From: Priapulus caudatus
Taxonomy: Eukaryota; Priapulida; Priapulimorpha; Priapulimorphida; Priapulidae
Assembly: GCF_000485595.1 (NCBI RefSeq)
Contig: NW_014577848.1
Coordinates: 54,407 to 99,123, forward strand
DNA: 44,717 nt
Direction: 5' to 3'
The position numbers and the translations under genes are program-made. Shown here in pieces: positions 34,486 through 44,717 of the stretch (position 1 is the first letter of the stretch; every line of letters starts with the position of its first letter). The notes beneath the pieces were generated by a model. The model did not search any database, was not told where the DNA came from, and saw only the letters and a program-made list of their open reading frames with translations.

Positions 34486-36630
34486 CGTGTGCGTGCGTGT
34501 TTTTGTGTGCGTGCGTGCGCGCGTGTGTGTGTGTGCGTGCGTGTGCGTGCGTGTTTTTGTGTGCGTGCGTGCGCGCGTGAGCTTGTGAGTCGCATAATTT
34601 ATGGGAAGGTGCTACACGGACGCATCTGCGTCACCATCACTATGCACACGCTGTCATTATAGCTAAGATAAATTACGATTTTATTGAATGCTTTTATGTA
34701 AATGTGGCGGCAGCTCTGCGCATGACGACGGCATCAGTACGCGTCGCCTCACTTCTCAGGTGCGCGCATCTCTCTGTAAACTGGTGCCTGGATTGCTCGT
34801 TAGCGCATCTTCTGTTATCTGTAGAGACAGCAGAGATATTAAGTGCGAACAGTCGGTCGCGCTGTGTTTATACGTTCGATCGTTTTTCTCATTTCCGAAC
34901 GAATGGAATTGAGCGAACGGTCGTGGGTAAGTTGGTGGAGCGTTGAGCAGGGATGATGTGTGCAGTTATTCGTGGCGATTTAAATAACGTATTTTCATAA
35001 TATATTCGGCAAATGTCGTCGAAAGAGAATTGTGTAATGACTAGAAATCCGCATGCGCGAAGAACGGCAAGATGGCGCTGTGCCGTGACATTCTCGCGCA
35101 TTACCAGTATATGTTGCGTAGCTAATTCCTGGTTGTATCTTAGACATTGATATATTGACATTGATATTGAGTGACTGTGACGCCCGAAACGCATGTTATC
35201 AGTTCCCGAGATGCTCTTCAGTCTTGCAGTGCGGGATGGTTTTCCACCTTGGGCGTAACTAGTCAATTGAGAAACAAAAAATTTGGTATAAAACCAGCAT
35301 GACTCATCCGCCAGCGTCGCATCCAATCAGGCACCTTATGTCACATATGCGTGTCACTGCAGGTGATCATTATGACAATGAGCAGCCGTAAAAACAACGA
35401 ACTTTTTTAATCTGTCAAGAGATGGGCGGGCTTGGTAAACAAAGGGACATTATAGTAATTGGTTAACATAACATCGTTAGTCTTCGTCATCAGAACAAAG
35501 CAGCCGTCGACTTTGCCTGAGGAGTTTAGCCGTGTGAATGCAAAGGAATGGAATGCGTGCATGCTTATGAAATAATTGGCAATAACCAAAATCGTATGTT
35601 TTGCTAAATCACGTGTGAAATATATTTCATAAAACAAATGTTTTCTTTTACAAAATTGTGGTTTAGAGGTGAATTTTCAAGGTAGTTTCATGGAAACGCA
35701 GCCAGTAATTAATATATTAATATTTGTCCGAATTGAATTGCATTTTAACTGGTGCAAGTCAAGCCACCTGCTATATGAAATAGAAACTGTTGCCTTTTGA
35801 CGCGCGGCTAAAGGGTTTAACGAGTGTAAGACAGTTTCAGTGAAAGTTCAATTCATTAGATATTATAGCCTTATAGGCAGAATATTCGCACGTTTATGTG
35901 ATAAATTAAGTATAACATAAGTGCATGGCATATTAATTGCAAGTAAAAAAATTAATCATTCGTGCTGTCTCCTTACCACGATTTTGCATAATGGTAAACA
36001 TTCGGGGAGGCTATTATCATCGCGAAAAAAAACATTAGCTGATTTTTCTGCCGGGATAACTTTTCAAGTCGAGCCTTTATCGTCGCGCATGTGTGCACAG
36101 CCTCGAGAAGAGGCTGGTCAATTCAGTGCTCCTCCTATTATCTAGAAACCTAACGCAGCCGAGAAAGAGTTGTCTGTCATGGCATAAGCTCTTTATCCCG
36201 TTAGCGCAGATTGCATATTGTGGATAGCGGCGGGCGAAAATATTGGCGTGTTGGATTATGACGGTTCTGCGTGGTACTTAGTAGTCTTCGCTAGCAACAC
36301 ATGTTGACGTAACAGCTTTTTCAGCACGTTGTTTGTCTGGTGACGTTTAAACTCATTTATTCACTCGTCCAGCGCCGAAGCGCATGCTGATTACGGTCGC
36401 AGTAATACCTGCTTGACTCGCTCAGCGTACCTCTATGCTATTAGTCAAAACCACGACGCGTTGACAGCTGTAATCCTTTAATATGCCTTAGCATATGCAT
36501 TGTTGGTGGGTGGGTGAGGGAGGCGCATAGGTGGCTGGGTTGCATTTCGCTGTTACCCGCATGCATGCACGAAAATCTCTTTCGGTGTATTCGGGAAAGA
36601 AGCCCTCATTTGTAATATGATAACATGTAT

Positions 36631-37292
36631 CAGGGCTCAATTTTAACAGTCGTCCGGTCGTCCGTGACGACTGGATTTTCTCTCGGGCAACTACAAATTG
36701 CTTCTGTGGTTGTCCGGTGTCCAACCTCTATAAAAATGTTATATTCATAATGCGCGCGTTCATTTTACATACGGCCAGGGTTGTACAATACGCTGCAAAC
36801 GTACATGTCTAGACGCATTGTCTGGCTTGCTTGATACAAAGTATAACATTACGTGTTTAACAACACAATGTTTCGTGTTAATTTTCAATTTTTGCTCATC
36901 TGTGACTTGACACAGTGTTAGTAATGTTAGTAATGTTAGTAGTGTAATGTTAGTAGTTAATGTAAATGTTATGAAATAAATTTTATGCAACTTTTAATTA
37001 CCATTATTATACGTCATTGATCCCAGCATCATTTACACATTACCAATATTTTATTATCTTCATATAATGAGTGAAACAATGCGAATGGCCATGTCTGCTG
37101 TCACTGCAATACGTACAAAATGTACATGATTAGGCCTTTTGCTTTACAGCACTGAGCATGACGTGAGCAGAGCGCATGCAGCACATGTTTAAATAATATC
37201 CGGACAACCAAAACTCTTGAGGGACAACCCTTTTGGGTCTCTTGGTTGTCCTACGGACAACCCCAAAAAAACCTTAAAGTTGAGCAATGCAG
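36631..37292. mobile_element. 662-bp non-autonomous insertion absent from copy 1
   Basis: Copy 1 reads ACATGTATTACGC near 29397. Here ACATGTAT is followed by CAGGGCTCAATTTTAA, and the insert ends TTAAAGTTGAGCAATGCAG before TGTATTACGC, giving a 5-bp TGTAT duplication. The ends share GCTCAA.TTTAA in inverted orientation. Words such as GGTTGTCC / GGACAACC recur in opposite orientation near both ends, forming imperfect longer inverted repeats. No coding frame with a recognisable domain. Confidence 0.85.
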
Positions 37293-37812
37293 TGTATTAC
37301 GCTAACGTTTGCCCGACGTTTCCGTGTGGCGCACAGCCAACTGTCACTTCTTTGCTTACGGTATAGGATTATACGCAGTGAACAAAGGTAGATATACACC
37401 CCGTGGCGTGTTGCATTCGTATACTAGCCCATAGAAACGGCCATACATCGAACGACCGTGTGTTGCCGTTTGTCTCGCTGCCTGGTCGGGCTAACTACAT
37501 ACACTCACTACTACTCTACTATAGGTTAATAGTGATCAACGATTTTTTAATAGTGAGTGGTCTCGTTCGTCTACTTTACCATATAGAAGCAAACCTTCAC
37601 TCTCAACAACAGGAACCCTACACGTATCTAGTCCATACGTTACAATTCGTGTGATCCGAAAACGTTTGCAAGTCATCTCGTCGGACCCGAATATAAAAAC
37701 GTATACGCGTTACTGTTTCCGTGAAAATAGATCCGCAGCGACTTGGAAGAATGCCAATTTCGTAATTGCTTTTTTTCTCTCCATAAATATTCTTCGTTAT
37801 CCTATTACATTG

Positions 37813-38634
37813 TAGTCACTTTTCAGTGTGAAGGGAGGGCCGCGTTGCGTGGCCCACGTAGCCCACAGACTCTTGGAGCGTTTTAATAAAATATAATCAG
37901 GAGTAGATAATAGAAGAGAGCAAGCTGGCTATTGTTTTACATCGGCTGTAAATGATCGACTCTTAGCGGTATGTATGAGTGAAACCACGTCTGACGTTCG
38001 AAGCTATAACTACATAATAAGAAGAGGTATCGATACACAGTAAAGTGTGATGACAAGTTGGATGTTCAGCGCTAGTGCTGATGTAATTTTTATTGGATTT
38101 CACTTGATCAATCATAGATAAATACGAGTATGAAAATGTTGAATTTCTTGTGTTTTTAGCCTGTCATACTCCTCTTCTATTATCTACTCCTGATATAATG
38201 CTAAATAAATACGAAATCTATTTACTACCAAAGTCTTAATGTTTCTATACTCTCTTTCACCTATGATTGCCGACAATTTCCTGCAAATGTCGTCCAAATG
38301 CTCATCTACAACAAACCCTGGCTGCCTCTGCACACTGACACATAAATATATAGACATATAAACATATAAATGAATAAAAATAATAAAAATATATACTATA
38401 TATTTATGTGTCAGTGTGCATCGGCAGTCATGGCGGCAGCCAGCGTTTGTTGCAGATGAGCATTTGGACGGCATTTGCAGGAAATTGTCATCAATAATAG
38501 GTGAAAGAGAGTATAGAAACATTAAGACTTTGGTAGTAAATAGATTTCGTATTTATTTAGCATTATATTTTATTGAAACGCTTCAAGTGCCTGTGACGTA
38601 GCCCCTACGGCCGATGTCTTCACAGCGTGGTGTG
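37813..38634. mobile_element. foldback element family A, copy 2, normal inverted arms
   Basis: Left arm 37813 to about 38335 (with nested element 37896-38194), AT-rich loop of about 65 bp, and right arm about 38403-38634 in inverted orientation. This is the arrangement expected of a foldback element. The right outer end CAGCGTGGTGTG is followed by TATGCAC. The 112-residue minus-strand open frame is arm sequence. Confidence 0.82.
37896..38194. mobile_element. nested 299-bp TIR element, second copy
   Basis: Same position and ends as 30001-30299, with a few single-base differences. Confidence 0.82.
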
Positions 38635-38724
38635 TATGCACACTTCCTGATTAATTGTGTTCCACTAATCAAGTTGGGCGTGAAGCGCTGGGAGCTTGAT
38701 GGCTGCGAGCGTCGGATGAGAGCC

Positions 38725-38819
38725 TACGTGATTCACAGCGCAGAGGCCACGTGATTCACGACGATAGGTCACGTGATTCGCAGCGAGAGGTCACGCGATG
38801 TTCAGCGAGAGGTCACGTG
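38725..38819. promoter_or_regulatory. E-box array, second copy
   Basis: Same five-unit, 22-bp-period array as at 30830-30924; CACGTG at 38748, 38770 and 38814. Confidence 0.5.
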
Positions 38820-41800
38820 ATTCACACGCCGTCGGCTGATGAGATGAAACGCGGCCGCATCGACGTCGGCGCACGTCATATTGGATGCCTGGCGGAGAAT
38901 GTCGGACGAACACGCGTCGAAAGTCATCGATATAGCAGGCAGGCTCTCCGCCAATAACCTGACAGACGTCTTTTTTTATACGCGACAGTTCCTCGGGTTT
39001 TATGAGCGTTTTCGCGGGCACGCGGGTACAATTTCCTGTTGTGGCATGCGAGGGGGGCGTTTCATGAAATGGCGTGTTCGATCACCTAGCAACGTGTTTA
39101 GCACGCAGAGCGGGCATATAGCATTGCGTGGTACGTGTGCGCTAATGCGTTCTAGAATGCACGATTTAATTACGAGGCCGTGCTATATAAACAGCGTGCT
39201 ACACGTACGCTCTTACGTTATCATCTTACGAGTGACGAATTCACGTCATTCAATGTCCCGTTAATGTGTCGTACAATGCTGTTACTGGCGAAACATTTGT
39301 GCACTTGTCATGCGGCGTGGCTGCTGACTGAAGCCTGTATATCAACACCGACAAGCATCCTCGTAATCTCTCACGCAATACCATTCACTATCGACGCCAG
39401 CTCTTGTAAACACGCGCTGTTTATAATATTTGGGTAAAACCATCGTACATCCTATCCTATGTTACGAATTCCGACACTTCTAAACAGGCGATGTTTACAG
39501 ACGATATCAACGTGCCGCTGATGCCGAAAACCTGCGTCCAGCTAGGGTCTAGTGGGGCCGAGACGCCGACAGTGCTTACTAACAGCATTGGGTTTATCCT
39601 GCGTGGACTTGCAATGAAATCCCCATACTTCTCTACACAAACTAATGAGAAGCATGTGAGCTTTCGCGTTTATGGTTATCGCTCGGCGGTGACCTTGGAA
39701 CGGATCAACTCCACCTCCTGTGTTCGACTTTGCTGCGAATTTACACAACAACGAAGATATGCATCTCGTTCTCGGAGAAAATGCGGTTCTTAGTGTTGCT
39801 TCGATGGACGGAATATCCCAATACCAGCCAGTGTACCATGCAAGTGTTTGAAAGTATCGTGTACAGAACAGAACATTGAGAAATACTCTGGACGAATCTT
39901 TGGCGATGTTTTGCGCTCGCGTTTAAACGTCTTAGAATTTTCTGAAACGTCGGTTCCCCGCTCCCCGCATGCGATTTCACGCGTGGCTAGTGCGTACACA
40001 CACGACTAAAAACAGAGTAATAACATGCGCGTATGATTTGTGAGAAATGGTGAGATTTCGGGGTTTTTTGGACGCATCTGTCGGCGGGTACACGTAGTGA
40101 ACGCGTGTTTAGCGGCGTGCCCACCTATAGATCCCTAATTACGTAGACATTGCGGGTGGCTGGCTGTAGGCACTGACTGCATTTAATGGCACTCTTTCAA
40201 CAATATGAGCTGGCTAGCTGTCAACAGTGCCACCTGCATTTCGACATGATTGATGAGTATCGTCTGAAGCAAAATAAAACTGTTTTGCCTATGCAGAGCG
40301 AGCGGCGCCCAGTTTTCACGAGGGTTAGTTAGTCGATGTGTGTACTGTCGGTGCGCGCGCATCGCATAACCTTTGGCGTCCCACGTGCACAGAGACGAAC
40401 CGGCGATGAACGTGGAAACATTGCCGCTAACGACATTTTTAGAGCTAACTCGACACACCGTACGCTTCTCCGCACACTCGGCTGTGAAAATAGGCGAGAA
40501 ATTACAGCGAGCGCGAAAAACGCATTTCCAAATTCCTCGTATTTAAATTCACGTCCGAACGTCTCCTGAAATAATTCAGCCGCTTCGCCGAATAATATAT
40601 TGTGCATATATACGCTATAGCGTCGGCTGCAATTTACGGGGTTCGATCCGGGAGCTTTTCACGTGCACATGTTGTCTCTCCGTGTACATAAGAATTCGAG
40701 TTAACGTGCGCGGAGAGGGAATGTTGGACGAAGAAGGAGGAAGGCAACTAGAATGAGTACTGCGCGTTTAAATGCTTACTCTGTGCCCTAAACATAATAT
40801 TTCGCTTAGACTGAGCGAAACACACATCGCTTTGAACCCCGTCTGAAAGCACGAACCTGTGCACACGTACCTGTGCACACGCAGCCACCCACCCAGCCAC
40901 GTGAGTAATGTATGAGCGTGCACCCATGCGCAACAATCGCGTGACTACTGTGCGGGCGAGCACGCACACGCGCACGCACGCACGCACGCACAGCACAGTA
41001 CACCCGCGCGTGTTACACATAGTCTCGTGTGTTTTCCTTCATCCCCCCCCCCTTTCCCCCCACCACCACCACCTCCTCGCTCGCCCGTACCCGCTACATG
41101 CCCGCTAGTCCGAGTTAAAAGGTTTTAAAGGTAAATATCGACGCCGTATATTTAGCACTAGCACAATGCACAGCTTGGCGCCCGCTCTCTCTCGCGCCGC
41201 AGCAAGATCTCCGCAGCCTGACCGTGTGCGCGAGTCTTACTAAAGGCTGTCAGTGTAAGACATCATCAGGGCAGCGCACTCCATGCTGAGGAAGTCCTAG
41301 TCTCTATAACTGGGAACTGAGGGGGCCTCCGGCACGAAAACCGGACGTGCCTGTCAGAATCTGTTGACAAATTCGGGCGCTGGTTCCCCCGACCGCCTCC
41401 CTCGCTCGTAACTTTTGTGGTTTATGATAATCGAAGACGGCCCTCGGAGTGCTGGCGACTGCGGCGGCAGCAGCAGCGTGGATTTGCTGTTTGTTCCGGA
41501 GCGCCGGAAGGTTGCTGCGGGGAGGGTATACGGTCCGCCGCTGCGTCTCCTTATGAGTTTATTTGCGACGTATTTCTCTTCGGAATGATTTCGCTTACGA
41601 AGCACAGCGGAGTAGAGAACGCATTCGTTCGCTAATTCAGAAGCAGGAGCCGGGAAGGGAGAGAAAAAACGTCCATTTTTGCGCGTAATATAGGCAAGCA
41701 ATTAATTTCGTGAAAAACTGCTTATGCGGGTGGAATACGATTTTTATTAAAACGCGCAGCTGATGTATCGGCGCTGCAGTTGCAGCTGCCGCGGTGTTCG

Positions 41801-42089
41801 GTACGAGGCGAATGCGTGCTCATTTCGCCTCCCTCCGCCCACGCCATGCTGTGCTGCTGGTGACCAACTCCTGGCTTCACTTCCTACGCGCGCGCGCGCG
41901 CGCTCCGTGAGCGACGTAAATTGTCCGGTAATTTCGCCTCCCGCTGCCTCCCCGTGCGCCGTATCATCCAGCCACGGACGCGCGCACCTCTGTGTGCGCG
42001 TGCCGGGGTTCATTTAGCGTAAGATTTCGTTCCCCGGGTGAAACACGCCCGTGCGCGTTCGCTGAGGGTCGCGAAGCAGAGAGATTGGT

Positions 42090-42332
42090 AGAGCAAGAGG
42101 AAGAGGAGGTGAGTGAGGGAGAGCGCGTGAGAGAGAAGCAAAGAGGGTGGATAAAGTCACGCGCGCGCAGAGAGAGAGAGAGAGAGTGAGAGAACGAGAA
42201 AGAGAGAACAAAATAGAGGGAGAAAAAGAGAGAAAACCGCCTATAGAAAGAAACTAACGTGAGCGTGCTAACGTGAGAGTGAAAGAGACATAAAAACCGA
42301 GAGAAAGAAAGAGAGAGCACGAACGAGCGTAG

Positions 42333-42391
<59 letters not shown>

Positions 42392-42469
42392 CGAGAGAGA
42401 GAGAGGGAGAGAGAAAGAAACTGTAAACGTGAGAATAAGAACGAGAGAGAACGAGAGTGTGAGAAAGAG

Positions 42470-42527
<58 letters not shown>

Positions 42528-42530
42528 GTG
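42090..42530. repeat. GA-rich purine tract
   Basis: Two long GA runs (about 42341-42388 and 42473-42526) within GAGAAA/GAGCG purine sequence. The 153-residue minus-strand poly-Ser/Leu open frame is an artefact. Confidence 0.9.
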
Positions 42531-42895
42531 TGAGTGTTGATATCGCGAGCATCGGTATGCAGCAGAACGCTGGCGCGGCGGAATGAGAGCGAAATTGCCT
42601 GCGCTCTCCCCGAAGGTTGCCAGGATTCAGGCTAAATGTCCGGGGCTTATATCGTCTGCTTTGCGTTCCTGCGCCGTGACGACGGCGGTTGAGTACATGC
42701 ATTCGCTGCTGGCCAGTCCCCAAAAGCATTTGCAGGTCAAATAAAAATCTCTATGTGCATGTGTACGTCGGTGGCAGCTGTATTCAGAGCACGATACTAA
42801 TGCCAGCGGTCTCCACATCATTTAACGGAATCAATCTGGGAAGATTTGCAGAGTGGCTGAGAGCTGATCTCATGCGCAAGTGGCTTGTCAAACAA
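42531..42895. other. unique intergenic segment, no gene supported
   Basis: Mixed sequence between two purine tracts. Overlapping short frames on both strands lack any domain. Confidence 0.4.
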
Positions 42896-43300
42896 GTGCA
42901 GAGTGCGCGTGAGAGAGAGCAAAAGAGAGACGCAGGGACGAATGGAGGGAAGGGGGAGGGACAGAGGGAGAGAGTGAATATAAAACGGAATGAGAGAGTG
43001 ATGTAAGAAAGGGGAAGTAAATAGCGAGAGAGAACGAGGGTGAGAGGAGAGGAAGCGAGCCAGGGTGAGAGGGAGAAAGGATGAAGAAAGCGAAATGAGG
43101 ACGGTGGGATAGAGTGATAGAGATGAGAAATGTGATATGAAGGTTGAGAAAATAGTAGTAGAGAGCGAGAGGGAGAAAACGGAAAAAGAATGGTAGGAGG
43201 GAGATAAAGAAAGAGAGGGGTAGGGGAGGAGAGCGTTAGGACGAAATTAGTGAGGGGGAGAAAGAAGGGAAAAGGGGGTAGAGTGGAAAATCGAGGTTGA
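42896..43300. repeat. degenerate purine-rich (GAGA/GGGA) region
   Basis: About 400 bases almost free of pyrimidine runs on the plus strand, made of GAGAG, GGGAG and GAAAG words. Confidence 0.85.
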
Positions 43301-44676
43301 ATTGGCCTTTAATATCCAAAAGATTATAGAGCCATTGCTAGAGCGATAGTAAAGCTATGATGAAGCGTGCAAATAATAGTCATTGTGTCAGGTTCGCGTG
43401 GTTGCACCGTAACACGCCCTACAACAAGAACATATCGTTCATTGGTGTCATAAGAGCGTTGCTATATAGTGGGAGAAATTTCTAACTCGAGCGGAGCGTT
43501 ACGGGATATTTTCGGCGTCCGTGTTGATGATAGATCACGTAAACAGTAAAACGATGGGCACATTTGCTAAGGTTTGTTCGTGATATTATATAGCAGAGCG
43601 TTTGTTGACTATGAGTTCTTCATTAGAACCACATTCGCTACCGGGTAATACTCAACCTCACTGAAGAAACACATGTAGTATAATATACGCGGCAACACGA
43701 CCAACGCCAGGCTTTTATGTGGCGAAGCCGGCTCACGGCAAACGGAATGCTGTAATTTCATATTTCTAACAGCTAAGATCGAGTTACGCAACGCTAGGAT
43801 CTATCGCAAAGTCGCGATTAAATATTTATCGATTCATGTGTTATCGTGAATCGTTGAAACCCGCTAGCCCGCAGCGGAATAATCCTAATAATTGAAGTGA
43901 TCTTCTAGACGTATGCTCGCGCTGACAGCGGCGAATATCCTGACAGCAGCTCTTAGATTTTTTTCTTCTGATTTCAACATTCGCATCAACGAACTTATGA
44001 TGTGCGCGCATAGAGCAGGTTTTCACCGGCGTACTATTCAAGCTCGCATAAGCAGGTCTACCTACCAGATAAGTCTTATCTATAAGTTAAAGAATTTGTG
44101 TCGAGCTTTTCAGCAGAAATTACATGAATATAAATATATCTGTGATATATTCAAGTATGGCTGGGTTATTTTGACGTTGGAAAGGTCGACACAAGTCCTG
44201 TAACGAACTTTTAAGAACGAACAACACGCGATGCCACTCGGTTTTGCGTTTTCTGAACCATGCTGCTAACTATCTCACCTGCTCTTTCAATCCGCTACGT
44301 AATAGTTACACGGACAAGAACTCGCGTGCACGAGCAGCTTGTGTGCCTGTGTTTGGTCTTTACTAAAGTAATGTGTCCGCCGATGATGATGGGGATCGCC
44401 TTGTATTAACGGGCGTCAACAATGATACGGACACTGCGCCGAGATGAGAAGGCAATTTGTCATAATTACTGTCCAATTCTTGTGAAAGCGAAGCGACAAC
44501 TCTAACCTTCAGCTAACTGGTTTTGTAATTATGGTCGCTCCCCGGAGATCGATCGTGAAAAATGATTTTTTAATTGAACGTTGTCATAATAGGAGAGAAT
44601 TGCGTATTTCCCAGAGGAGGACTTAGGTCACGCGCTCGTTGTTTGAACATTGTCTCTTAGTAAAGCAGGGACCAAC

Positions 44677-44683
<7 letters not shown>
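43301..44683. other. intergenic, no gene supported
   Basis: The longest open frame (43913-44203, 96 residues) is of mixed composition and unrecognised. Nothing links it to another exon. Confidence 0.4.

Positions 44684-44717
<34 letters not shown>
44683..44717. repeat. AT dinucleotide tract at window end
   Basis: (TA)n run that reaches the last base, so its length is unknown. Confidence 0.9.

Larger units (their letters stand above)
34486..42347. repeat. large near-identical segment, copy 2 (about 7.9 kb)
   Basis: Begins at the first base after the gap, within a TGCG tract equivalent to about 27257, and follows copy 1 to a GA run at 42347. It carries the 662-bp insertion (36631-37292) and the uninverted arrangement of the foldback element. 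After 42347 the sequence continues into unique GA-rich DNA. Confidence 0.93.

Noticed and set aside
42268-42729. 153-residue minus-strand open frame rich in Ser and Leu
   Set aside because: Translation of the GA dinucleotide tract on the opposite strand.

Overview
This window looks like nuclear DNA of an animal, probably a marine invertebrate. The evidence is one split gene with GT-AG introns, a CACGTG-rich segment, abundant microsatellites, a LINE fragment and many short inverted-repeat DNA elements. There is no bacterial gene organisation, and most open frames are short and unrelated to anything I recognise. The species cannot be read from the sequence.

The one gene I can support fully is a carotenoid cleavage oxygenase of the BCO/RPE65 family, plus strand, 11 coding exons between 5012 and 11777. 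The exons sum to 1629 bp with matching intron phases (542 residues plus stop). All four iron-binding histidine motifs and the three second-shell glutamates are present. Its introns hold a TG microsatellite, a half-copy of a palindromic element, a truncated LINE fragment and a dispersed repeat with two internal monomers. A polyadenylation signal follows the stop.

Region by region: 1-5 kb holds mobile-element debris (a 53-bp-arm palindrome around telomere-like repeats, a CAGGG-ended element, a 784-bp foldback element with a nested 33-bp palindrome, a GC-rich hairpin and a LINE 3' end). 5-12 kb is the oxygenase gene. 12.8-13.5 kb is a TTAA-flanked inverted-repeat element. 14.9-16 kb is a mosaic of duplicated palindromic elements and trinucleotide repeats. 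16-20 kb is AT-rich with no gene I can defend. From about 20.3 kb to the end the DNA is visibly richer in CpG, with long GA and TGCG microsatellites and no recognisable protein.

The most consequential structural feature is a near-identical repeat of about 7.2-7.9 kb: 27257-34475 and 34486-42347, separated by exactly ten N. The first copy ends at the gap in a GA run and the second begins at the gap in a TGCG run. This is what two unmerged allelic contigs would give, so it may be a false duplication. The two copies differ by a 662-bp insertion (with its empty site in the other copy) and by an exact 232-bp inversion of one arm of a foldback element. A related palindromic element sits at the identical nucleotide of that foldback family at two distant loci.
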